Shown: one piece after another, positions 17,935 to 24,554 of the stretch
How positions within the stretch are numbered: position 1 is the stretch's first letter
Layout of the letters: each line of letters opens with the position of its first letter
Source of the DNA: DATFVJ01 sp035517695
GTDB taxonomy: Bacteria; Actinomycetota; Actinomycetes; Streptosporangiales; Streptosporangiaceae
Direction: 5' to 3'
Length of the DNA: 24,554 nt
Assembly: GCA_035517695.1 (NCBI GenBank)
Contig: DATIYI010000416.1
Coordinates: 1-24,554, forward strand
Made by a program: the position numbers and the translations under genes
The notes under the pieces: model-generated
The model's database searches: none
The model's input: only the letters and a program-made list of their open reading frames with translations
What the model was told of the DNA's origin: nothing

Positions 17935-20205
17935 ATGAAGGTCCTTGGGCAGGAAGCGGCCAAGCTGGCCCAGTCACCACGGATGCGGAATCGGCGCTGG
18001 CGTGATGTGGCCGCCGCCCTGGGAGTCATGGTCGCGGTTGCGCTGATGGCTCAGATACCGCTGCTCGCCAACCACTGGTTCTACTACTGGGACGACACCG
18101 CCAACACGTGGATGCCGACCTGGTACATGCTTGGACAGCAACTCGCGGCCGGGCACTGGCCCACGCTGATACCGGGCCTGTGGCGTGGCGGGAACTTGGC
18201 CGCCGAAGTGCAGTACGGCATCTGGAACCCGGTCATCCTTGGCTACGCGCTGTTCATCTACAAGATCGGCCAGCTCGCGGTCGCCGCGGTAATCGTCAAG
18301 ACCCAGCTACTTACGCTGCTCGCCCTGGGTGCCTACCTGGCCGCGCGCGAGTACGGTGCCCGCCGGGGGGCTGCCGCAGCCGTCGCGATAGCGCTCCCGT
18401 TCGCTGGTTTCACCCTGTACGCGGACTCGGCCGCCTGGCTGGACTGCCTGCTGGGCATCACCGGCACCGTGCACGTCCTGTGGTCGGTACGGCGCTGCGG
18501 CCGGGGGGCGCTCAACCCGCTGGTGCCAATCGTCATCGGATACCTGGCCCTGACAACCGGCAGCCCGTATGGGGCGCTCGGCACCGGGGTCGCCCTGATC
18601 GCGGTGGCGGCGGAACGGGCCGCGGTGCGTGACTGGCGCGGCCTCACGCGCATCGCGGTGACCGGCGCGATCACGTTCATGTCGTTCGCCGTCGTGTACC
18701 TGCCGCTGCCGCTCAGCGCGGCGGTCACCAACAGGTCTGTCGGCTTCAAGGTGGTCAATACCGGCGACCTGACGTGGGACCTCACCGGCGTCGCCGCGGC
18801 GAGCGCGCCACTCTTCCAAGGGGTGGTGGGCTGGTGGAGGCACTACGCCGGCTTCCCGCAGACCGACCCTGTCGACTACATGGGATGGTTCGTGCTGCCG
18901 CTGCTGCCGTGGGTGCGGTGGCGCAGGCTGTCGGATGGCCTGCGCGAACGAGTCTCGCTGCTGGTGTTTGGAGCGGTGTTCCTGCTGCTCACGCTGGGGC
19001 CTTCTAACCTGTGGCTGTTCCGGTGGCCGCTGCGGCTGATCGAGTACGTGTACTTGCCGGCCTGGCTGCTTATCGCGCTGGCGATCTCGGCCGGCCTGCA
19101 TCGTGACCGCTTCAGCGCGCGCGCATGCTGGTCCGCGGCGCTGGTCGCCATCGGCGGGTACCTAGGGTGGGCTGCGCTGCCGAAGAGCGCCGGCCGCCAG
19201 TTCGCAGCCACCGCGCTGGCAGCGGCCCTGGTGGCAGTGACCATCGCCGTCTCCTACCGACGACCCAGGTTCGTGCCTGCCGTGCTTGCCGCCGGAACCG
19301 TGGCCGTCCTGGCCCTGCAGGTGGCGGTCATCCCGGGGAACTTCGGCCAGATGCCCTGGAATGCGCCAGGCAACGTACCCGTACAGAGAGCGTGGTTTGC
19401 CGGCCGTTACGTAGGCAACACGATCCAGGTGGCGGACCCGCCGCTGACCGTGCGAGCCACCAGCGCCCCACCTCCCGTGCGCGGCGTCTTGCTCGGCAGC
19501 ATGCCGCAGGCGGTCGGGGTGAAAGCGCTCAACTCCTACAGCGGGATCTCCTTCATCCCCTTCGCCAAGGCGACGTGCCAGGACGTGTTCTGGGGCCGTA
19601 CCTGCCCGCAGCTGTACGGCCGGCTGTGGCGGCCGGGTCCTGTTCGCGGGGTGCCGTTGGCCGACCTGTTGCGGCTGCAGACCGTCGTCGTGCAGAACCA
19701 CTACCTGCCCGGTCGGACCTCGGTGCGCACCCCGCCCCCCGGCTGGCGGATCACCGAGCGCACCGCGAGCGTCACCGTCGTGCGCCGCATCGCCCCGCTG
19801 GCTTGGCCAAACGGTCGCCTGTCCTGGGCTGCGCCATCGGTGCGGATAACGACCGACCAGGCCGGACAGGAAAGCGAGCGGATCCGTTATACGGGGAGCG
19901 GTCAGGTCACGCTCGCCACGTTGGCGTGGCCCGGCTGGCAGCCAACGGTCGACGGATCGCACGTCCCCTTGCACATGGACAGAATCGGTCTTGTGACACT
20001 CGACCTGCCGCCGGCGCCGCCAACCGGTGCCGCGCTGGCGCTCCGGTTCGTCCCGCCCGGATACGGAATCGGCGTCCCGCTCTTCTACACCGGGCTCGCA
20101 CTCGGGCTCGGGTACGGCGCAGCCTGGACAATAACGCGCCGGCGCAGGCGTGGTGAGCCGCGGGATGCCGGCGGCCAGCCTCAGGTTGCGGTGAGCAAAC
20201 GCTGA
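17935..20205 (+). CDS. Large polytopic membrane protein, YfhO/GT-C glycosyltransferase-like
   Basis: From ATG 17935 this is 756 residues (ATG 17983 is an alternative). The frame stays open back to 17638, but that stretch encodes the 20-bp repeats and is not protein-like. About 12 hydrophobic helices occupy residues ~22-480. The first extracytoplasmic loop has YYWDDTANTWMPTWYMLGQQLAAGHWPTL, with an acidic pair shortly after helix 1 as in GT-C enzymes, then WRGGNLAAEVQYGIWNPV. A soluble C-terminal region (~490-720) includes NSYSGISFIPFAKATCQDVFW and an end-proximal beta-rich WPGWQPTVDGSHVPLHMD motif resembling YfhO-family tails. The last helix precedes a basic end. A role in transferring sugars to lipid-linked or wall polymers is inferred; the substrate is unknown. 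A fragment of this gene is duplicated at 21244-21413. Confidence 0.75.
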   Translation: MKVLGQEAAKLAQSPRMRNRRWRDVAAALGVMVAVALMAQIPLLANHWFYYWDDTANTWMPTWYMLGQQLAAGHWPTLIPGLWRGGNLAAEVQYGIWNPVILGYALFIYKIGQLAVAAVIVKTQLLTLLALGAYLAAREYGARRGAAAAVAIALPFAGFTLYADSAAWLDCLLGITGTVHVLWSVRRCGRGALNPLVPIVIGYLALTTGSPYGALGTGVALIAVAAERAAVRDWRGLTRIAVTGAITFMSFAVVYLPLPLSAAVTNRSVGFKVVNTGDLTWDLTGVAAASAPLFQGVVGWWRHYAGFPQTDPVDYMGWFVLPLLPWVRWRRLSDGLRERVSLLVFGAVFLLLTLGPSNLWLFRWPLRLIEYVYLPAWLLIALAISAGLHRDRFSARACWSAALVAIGGYLGWAALPKSAGRQFAATALAAALVAVTIAVSYRRPRFVPAVLAAGTVAVLALQVAVIPGNFGQMPWNAPGNVPVQRAWFAGRYVGNTIQVADPPLTVRATSAPPPVRGVLLGSMPQAVGVKALNSYSGISFIPFAKATCQDVFWGRTCPQLYGRLWRPGPVRGVPLADLLRLQTVVVQNHYLPGRTSVRTPPPGWRITERTASVTVVRRIAPLAWPNGRLSWAAPSVRITTDQAGQESERIRYTGSGQVTLATLAWPGWQPTVDGSHVPLHMDRIGLVTLDLPPAPPTGAALALRFVPPGYGIGVPLFYTGLALGLGYGAAWTITRRRRRGEPRDAGGQPQVAVSKR

Positions 20206-20296
20206 ACGTCTGGAAACCTGACTGCCTTCCGCTGGCCTCCGTTGCTTGGGCGAAGCCGGATTGGACGGCGGCCTTCGGGCCGCGCAGGATGGACGG

Positions 20297-21208
20297 ATGA
20301 AACTGCGGGCGGCACGGCGGTTGGCCGCGCTCAGCCCTCGGCGCCGGCTCCTCGTGAGCGCGTCCTTGCTGCTGGTCGCGGTGCTCCTCGCGGTAGGTGC
20401 GCTGCGGGCCGTGCAGGGTGGCGACGCGACCGCGGCGCGGGATCCGGGCGCGGCACAGCCCGGCGAGTCACGTCCAGGCGTCCCAGCGACGGCTGCCGGA
20501 TCGCCCGGTGCGTCACGGCCTGGCCGGTCTCAGCATGTCGCCGTGATCCTGGTGCCCGGCTACGGTGGCAACACGCGATCGCTGCGTACCCTCGCGGAGC
20601 GGATCCGCGCCGCTGGTGACACGGCCACGATCGTGACGCTTCCCTCGGCGGGTACCGGGGACCTGCGGGCGCAGGCCGACGTGCTGAACGGATACGTCGA
20701 CGGCGCGCTGCGCGACGGCGGCGGTGCCGTGGTGGACGTGATCGGGTACTCGGCCGGCGGCGTCGTCGCACGCCTGTGGGACGTGCAGCACGACGGCGCG
20801 AGCAAGGTCGCGAGAATCATCACGCTGGGGTCTCCGTTGCACGGCGCTGAACTCGCGGCGGCCGGCACCGCCGTCGATCCGGCGGCATGTCCGGTCGCGT
20901 GCCAGCAGCTTGTCCCGGGCAGTTCGCTGCTGACCGGCCTCGCCCGGATCCCGTTCACGGGTAAGCCGGCCTGGCTGTCGCTGTGGACCGTCAACGATCA
21001 GACCGTGCGGCCGCCCGATTCGGCCCGGCTGCCCGGTGCGGTGAACGTCCCGCTACAGAACGTCTGTCCCGGCGCCGTGATCCAGCACGGCCAGCTTCCG
21101 TCGAATCCGCTTGTCGTCGGGATCGTGCTGCGCGGCATCGGCCCTGCCCCGCTGACCGCTCCCACTACCACCGACTGCGGCGCCCTCCGGGCGCTGGGCA
21201 GCTCCTGA
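20297..21208 (+). CDS. Membrane-anchored or secreted alpha/beta-hydrolase lipase
   Basis: This is 303 residues from ATG 20297; upstream in-frame GTG/ATG codons lack support and MKLRAARRLAALSPRRRLL makes a proper basic n-region. A hydrophobic segment (~18-35) is a signal anchor or signal peptide, followed by an Ala/Pro/Gly-rich linker to about residue 75. The hydrolase core starts HVAVILVPGYGGNTRSL (oxyanion region), then the nucleophile elbow GYSAGG with Ser152. GSPLHGAEL, the likely acid Asp234 (TVNDQTVRP) and His264 (IQHGQLP) follow. This is the pattern of LipA/EstA-type triacylglycerol lipases and esterases in actinobacteria. Paired Cys residues in CPVACQQ and near the C-terminus fit an extracytoplasmic protein. 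It is 91 bp downstream of the membrane protein gene. Confidence 0.85.
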   Translation: MKLRAARRLAALSPRRRLLVSASLLLVAVLLAVGALRAVQGGDATAARDPGAAQPGESRPGVPATAAGSPGASRPGRSQHVAVILVPGYGGNTRSLRTLAERIRAAGDTATIVTLPSAGTGDLRAQADVLNGYVDGALRDGGGAVVDVIGYSAGGVVARLWDVQHDGASKVARIITLGSPLHGAELAAAGTAVDPAACPVACQQLVPGSSLLTGLARIPFTGKPAWLSLWTVNDQTVRPPDSARLPGAVNVPLQNVCPGAVIQHGQLPSNPLVVGIVLRGIGPAPLTAPTTTDCGALRALGSS

Positions 21209-21243
21209 TTGCGTCCTCAGCCAGCGCCGTCGCGATACCGCCG

Positions 21244-21413
21244 AGGTGGCGGCCCCGCCGCTGACGGTGCGTGCCACCAGCGCCCCGCCTCCCGTGCGCG
21301 GCGTCTTGCTCGGCAGCATGCCGCGGGCGGTCGGGGTGAATGGGTGCGCACCCCGCCCCCGGCTGGCGGATCACCGAGCGCACCGCGAGTGTGACCGTGG
21401 TGCGCCGCATCGC
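21244..21413 (+). pseudogene. Truncated, internally deleted copy of the 17.9-20.2 kb membrane protein gene
   Basis: Bases 21244-21340 align without gaps to 19427-19523 (97 bp, few mismatches), both encoding VRATSAPPPVRGVLLGSMP. The copy then jumps: 21343-21413 aligns to 19722-19793, so 198 bp of the parent are missing, and a C-run is one base shorter, breaking the frame. Nothing recognisable of the rest of the gene is present. It is a non-functional remnant of a partial duplication or of a former paralogue. Confidence 0.9.
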
Positions 21414-21439
21414 AGCGGGCACCTTTGACGTCTTGGACG

Positions 21440-21695
21440 GCCGGACGGGGGGTCCGCGGATGAGACCGTTATGTCCTTGGTTGCGAAGTTCGCCGACGCC
21501 GCCGCGAGGAACATGGCAACGTACACGACCTGTATCCCGAATCCTCGCTGGCTGTCGCGCCAGAAGATCGGCTCGCGGAAGAAGTCGATCCAGGCTAGCC
21601 AGTAACGGGTCGGCACGTAAGGCCGTATCGAACCTGCGGCGTCCAGGGTGGCCAGGGCCGCTTCTGCTGCTCCGCGCGGCAGCCAAGCGAGATTC
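21440..21695 (-). pseudogene. Probable 3' fragment of an ABC-2 type transporter permease
   Basis: Reading the minus strand through GTG 21616 and upstream of it gives ...ALATLDAAG, RPYVPTRYWLAWIDFFREPIFWRD, then a single hydrophobic helix and ANFATKDIT. I recall this as the C-terminal end of actinobacterial ABC-2 permeases (LPTRYWLAxxDLFRDPILWR...ANFxTKDVTS). No upstream portion of such a gene is present, and the frame runs on into the duplicated fragment at 21413. It is therefore a stranded 3' end. The family call is from memory and moderate. Confidence 0.45.
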
Positions 21696-21698
21696 GCC

Positions 21699-21724
21699 CG
21701 CGCCAGGCAACGATGCCTGGCGCG
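21699..21724. repeat. Perfect 11-bp inverted repeat with 4-base loop
   Basis: CGCGCCAGGCA (21699-21709) pairs perfectly with TGCCTGGCGCG (21714-21724) around ACGA. It lies exactly at the edge of the ABC-2 permease fragment. No T-tract follows on either strand, so an intrinsic terminator is not certain; it may be the end of a small mobile or recombination sequence. Confidence 0.8.
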
Positions 21725-21986
21725 TATCGGCCCCTGGAGGGCGGCGACCCGCCGGGATCCCCTCGCTCCCGCTCATTTTGCAGGTTCGCCGAGCCGAGGA
21801 TCCGCGCTCGTGACTGTGCCGCGTCGACCGCGGGGCCGGCCGCGACCGGCAGCGCCTTGGCAAGCACGGGCAGCGCGCGGATGATCACTAGGCCTGCCGT
21901 GACGAGAAGCTGTCGCCGGCGTGTCTGGCCCGCGACCACGCTCACGGCTACCGCCGGAGCGGGGCAGGTGGCAGAGAAGTGGCAGC

Positions 21987-22113
21987 CTGCGGCCTGCGCG
22001 AGGGCCTGGCCGCCGGTGGTTGTGACCCGGACGCCGTAGCCGCGTCTGCGCAGGTTCTCGTCTATGGTGCGCAGGAGCGGGATCTCGTCGTCGACCACGA
22101 GAACTGTGCTCAT
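21987..22113 (-). pseudogene. KdpE remnant, copy 3 (N-terminal third of receiver only)
   Basis: ATG 22113 starts MSTVLVVDDEIPLLRTIDENLRRRGYGVRVTTTGGQALAQAA, the beginning of a KdpE-type receiver with the acidic Asp pair. Similarity stops at about residue 42, before the phospho-acceptor Asp. What follows to 21595 is an open frame of unrelated composition. The ATG still overlaps a TGA (ATGA) in the frame that ends GQGGQA, preserving the kdpD/kdpE junction seen in copies 1 and 2. The stub cannot be phosphorylated or bind DNA. Confidence 0.8.
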
Positions 22114-23004
22114 GCCTGACCACCTTGTCCGCGTGCCGGGCCTGCGGACACATCGAGAAGACATAACTGCGCCAGCGTTGTTCGCTGTCCGGATTGATGC
22201 GGTAGCTGCGAATTGCGCGAGGTCTGGGTGTTCGGGCAGCTGCCCACCGGCGCCGGCCAGCACCTGCCAGCCATCCGCGCAGCGAGACAAGATTCCGACC
22301 GCGTCGAGGTCAAACGCGCCTCGCAGTTCGGCGACCAGCTCGGCAGGTGGTTTCGGCGGGTCAATCAGCGTACCGGCCATCAGCCGGGCGAGCTGCTCGG
22401 CCTCGGCCTGGAAACGTGCCGTCTGCGCGGCCCGGCCCGCCAGCACGTCCACCAGAATCCCGATGACCGCGCCGATCACGCTAAACACGAGCAGGGCGAG
22501 TACGTCGATCAGATGGGCAACCCGCAGGCCGTAATAAGGCACAGTGAAAAAGAAGTCCGCGGACAGCACGGCGAGGACCGTCGCGAGCATGGCAGGACCG
22601 ACCCCGCCGACCAGCGCGACCGCCACGACGGTCAGCAGCGCGCACAGGAGCGCGCCGCTCAGCCCGATCGAGGACCGCGCCAGGCTCAAGACAGCCATCA
22701 GCGCCACAGGTGCTATTGCGCCCAGCATCCAGGCGATCAGGCGCCGGCGCGGCGGCAGTGCCACCCGCTCCCGATCCACCGTCCGCTCATGCGTGCCCAA
22801 CGCGGTGCCGCGCCGGTAGGCACGCGGCGGAATGATGTAAACCTCGACCGGGCCGATCAGCCGCAGAGTCCGGCGGGCGACCGAACCGTGCACCAGACGG
22901 CGTCCGCGTGAGTGCGACGTGTCACCGATGACCAGCACCGAGGCGTGCTCGCTCGCGGCGAAACGCGACCGGGCCAGGGCGACGTCGGTGCCCCAGCGGA
23001 CCAC
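22110..23004 (-). pseudogene. KdpD copy 3, central part (Usp end, membrane block, GAF) without kinase core
   Basis: From 23004 downward the frame encodes the end of a Usp-like domain (ASEHASVLVIGDTSHSRG, PVEVYIIPP), the DUF4118 membrane block (RRRLIAWMLGAIAPVALM through ADFFFTVPYYGLRVAHLIDVLALLV) and a partial GAF (AELRGAFDLDAVGILSR). Similarity then stops. HisKA and HATPase are absent, and the only trace of the normal C-terminus is LLDVSAGPARGQGGQA in the neighbouring frame ending at 22110. About 300 residues of kinase core are deleted. A TAA lies directly before GTG 23004, separating this block from the Uma2 gene. It could make a membrane protein but not a kinase. Confidence 0.88.
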
Positions 23005-23043
23005 TTATGAGACCAGAACGGCCTGTGGTGCTTCGGCCCGGGT

Positions 23044-23688
23044 CTACAAGCCTTCGTCCAGCGCTTCCCAGGTGAGTTTGAGCGAGAATGGGCTGATGGT
23101 GTCGATGGCGTGGAAGTCACGGCCACGGATCGCCAGCCCTTCCCTGGTGTACTCGCCGTCTGAGGTGAGCAGGAGCCGTTCCACGGAGATCGCGGGGCCG
23201 TCGTTGTCGGTCATGCGGACGATCCAGTAGTGCGGGATCCCGGCGGCGGCATACTCCGCGCGCTTGTCCCGGATGTCGGTGGTGATGGAGTCGGCCGACA
23301 CGATCTCCACTGCGATCAGGCAATCGGCGGCGATCGGCTTGCGTCCCCATCGCCCCCGGTCGTCGTCGATGCACCGATAGACGACCACGTCGGGACGACG
23401 GAAGTGCAGTTTCGGGCTGTCAGCGATCAGGACGTCCATGTCGCCGAGCACTCGGTGGCAGCTCTGCTTGGCGCGGTCCCGGAGCCCGGCGGCCTCCCGG
23501 ATCGCGATGAGGAGGTTCAACTGGATCGCCTGATGGCTCGGCCCGGCAGACTCACACCGGACGATCCAGCCATCGACGACCTCAATCAGCTTGCTGGCGT
23601 CTTCCGGGAATGCCAGGTACATGTCAAGGGTCATCTGCGGCGCGTACGCCGCCGCCTTGTGATCGCTGAAGTCGAACGCTGAGGCCAC
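23044..23688 (-). CDS. Uma2 family (DUF820) PD-(D/E)XK nuclease-like protein
   Basis: This is 214 residues if GTG 23688 is used (MASAFDFSDHKAAAYAPQMTL); ATG 23634 is an alternative, and neither has a strong ribosome-binding site. The Uma2 pattern is clear: MTLDMYLAFPED, KLIEVVDGWIV, HQAIQLNLLIAI, then the nuclease-like core RRPDVVVY, LIAVEIVSADS and DIRDKRAEYAAAGIPHYWIV. These supply the Asp, Glu and Lys expected of the PD-(D/E)XK fold. The family is very abundant in actinobacteria and cyanobacteria and its function is poorly known. Here it sits exactly in the gap of the kdpD3 remnant, replacing part of the KdpD and Usp domains. The same frame continues upstream into the KdpD N-terminal fragment, so a read-through fusion is possible. 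The gene itself looks intact. Confidence 0.85.
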   Translation of the reverse strand: MASAFDFSDHKAAAYAPQMTLDMYLAFPEDASKLIEVVDGWIVRCESAGPSHQAIQLNLLIAIREAAGLRDRAKQSCHRVLGDMDVLIADSPKLHFRRPDVVVYRCIDDDRGRWGRKPIAADCLIAVEIVSADSITTDIRDKRAEYAAAGIPHYWIVRMTDNDGPAISVERLLLTSDGEYTREGLAIRGRDFHAIDTISPFSLKLTWEALDEGL

Positions 23689-23839
23689 GAGCACAAGGCT
23701 ACGCGTCGGCGTTGCCCGGTCGGAGCCGCCACGCCCCACCCTTCCCGCTCGCGCCGTCCCGCGGCGGGAATCCGGGCAACCGGACGTATCCGCCCTCACC
23801 GGACGCGCCGGGCGCCCGGCTACCTGCACGGCACCGGCC

Positions 23840-24381
23840 CCATCGAAGTCGATCCGATCCGCGGCCAGCAGCACGGCATCGGGCACGAACTCCCGCTGCC
23901 AGGTGCCGGTGATCCGCTCGACTGCGTCGTGCAACCCTGCCAAGTGCTGGACGTTCAGGGTCGTCACGACATCGATGCCTGCAGGGAGCAGACATCCTGC
24001 CAGCGCTTGTCGCGACGGCTGCCGGGCACGTTGCTGGCAGCCAACTCGTCTACCAGCGCCACAGCGGGACCACGGGCCAAGACCGCGTCGACTTCCAGTT
24101 CGCCGAAGGAGGTACCCCGGTAAGCGATGCTCCGTCTTGGGATGACTTCGAGCCCGCCCAGCTCTTCATCGAGCGCACGCCGCCCGTGGGTTTCGGCCAG
24201 CGCGACGACGACGTCGACCCCGAGGGCGGCCAGCCGCTTGCCCTCGGCGAGCATCGCGTAAGTCTTGCCCCCCGGGAACCGCACCCAGATAGATGTGCAG
24301 CCGACCGACTGGCCGGGGCGCTCCCGACAGCGGGCGACCTGGCGTGCCTTGCTTGCGGTCGAACGCCCGCCGCGGGTCCAT
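23840..24381 (-). pseudogene. KdpD copy 3, N-terminal part with two frameshifts
   Basis: Starting at ATG 24381 the frame reads to VGRLHIYLGAVPG, where Walker A should follow. Two bases are missing in a G-run at about 24270, and the correct sequence continues in another frame as GKTYAMLAEGKRLAALG through DELAASNVPGSRRDKRWQDV. About seven bases are then lost near 23985, and the frame changes again to TTLNVQHLAGLHDAVERITGTWQREFVPDAVLLAADRID. KdpD similarity ends at about 23840. In the intact copies this is followed by APEALRRRMAHGN and the Usp domain, both absent here. Walker A is destroyed. An IS-type ORF begins about 140 bp upstream on the other strand. Confidence 0.9.
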
Positions 24382-24518
24382 AACTGATCTTTGCCACCCG
24401 CCGGAAAGACCTAAGAGCGCGTTTGATGTAGGCATGTTCTAGTTTCTGTTGCGGCACGTCGTTGCTTGGCTGCGCACGTCCCACAGTTCGGTGTTTTCTC
24501 GCGCTATAGACGCTGGTC

Positions 24519-24554
24519 ATGACCGATCGCAAGCCATATGCCACTGACCTGTCC
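24519..24554 (+). mobile_element. Start of an IS5-type transposase, cut by the window edge
   Basis: ATG 24519 opens MTDRKPYATDLS, which runs off the window. This matches the usual N-terminus of IS5-group transposases in actinobacteria (M-x-x-RKPYPTDLSDxxW, family knowledge). The ~100 bp before it contain no gene and may hold the left end of the element; GAGCGCGTTTGA near 24413 is a candidate terminal repeat, but the other end is not available to confirm it. Only 12 codons are visible. Confidence 0.6.

Noticed and set aside
22213..22911. Plus-strand open frame of 232 codons over the kdpD relic
   Set aside because: Antisense shadow of the DUF4118/GAF coding sequence; His/Gln/Arg-rich with no motif.

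Overview
The window is GC-rich throughout. It has GTG and TTG starts, ATGA/TGATG stop-start overlaps, and protein families typical of high-GC Actinomycetota. I cannot name a genus from the sequence. Layout: (1) positions 1-1893 hold the 3' end of a UxaA-type altronate dehydratase and a complete mannitol-dehydrogenase/fructuronate-reductase gene, which together suggest hexuronate catabolism. (2) 1988-2511 hold a small HicA/HicB-type toxin-antitoxin pair. (3) 2542-16518 is a 14-kb potassium-homeostasis island. (4) 16570-21208 carry a two-domain VOC protein (minus), a large polytopic membrane protein and a membrane-anchored lipase. (5) 21244-24381 is a graveyard: a partial copy of the membrane-protein gene, a probable ABC-2 permease 3' end, and a third, broken kdpD/kdpE locus with a Uma2-family gene inside it. 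(6) 24519 to the window edge reads as the first codons of an IS5-type transposase.

The potassium island is built around one 334-bp intergenic region (8034-8367). Leftward from it run a KimA-like APC potassium importer, kdpD1 and kdpE1. Rightward run a 29-codon membrane microprotein, kdpF (TTG start), kdpA, kdpB, kdpC, kdpD2 and kdpE2. Each arm is therefore 'K+ importer, then its own KdpDE pair'. The shared region contains four direct repeats of the type TGTTAGGAA with 11/21/11-bp spacing, a layout expected of an OmpR/PhoB-family operator. Both KdpD proteins keep Walker A, Usp, DUF4118 membrane, GAF, HisKA and HATPase parts, and both KdpE proteins keep the phospho-acceptor Asp52. I infer that the two sensor pairs control ATP-driven (Kdp) and secondary (KimA-type) uptake, possibly with cross-talk.

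A second theme is short tandem repeats expanded inside coding genes: 15-bp units in the mannitol dehydrogenase, 18/15-bp units in the KdpD1 tail and 33-bp units inside the KdpE2 DNA-binding domain. There is also a 26-bp duplication at the VOC stop codon and a 20-bp array upstream of the membrane protein. The coding arrays are in frame, which suggests replication-slippage expansion that is tolerated or selected at surface loops and tails.

The third kdpDE locus has lost its Walker A frame, the middle of its N-terminal half and its entire histidine-kinase core, and its kdpE is only an N-terminal stub. The Uma2 gene inside it looks intact. An IS element start lies just upstream of it. Together with the fragments at 21.2-21.7 kb this marks the right end of the window as a recombination-prone zone.
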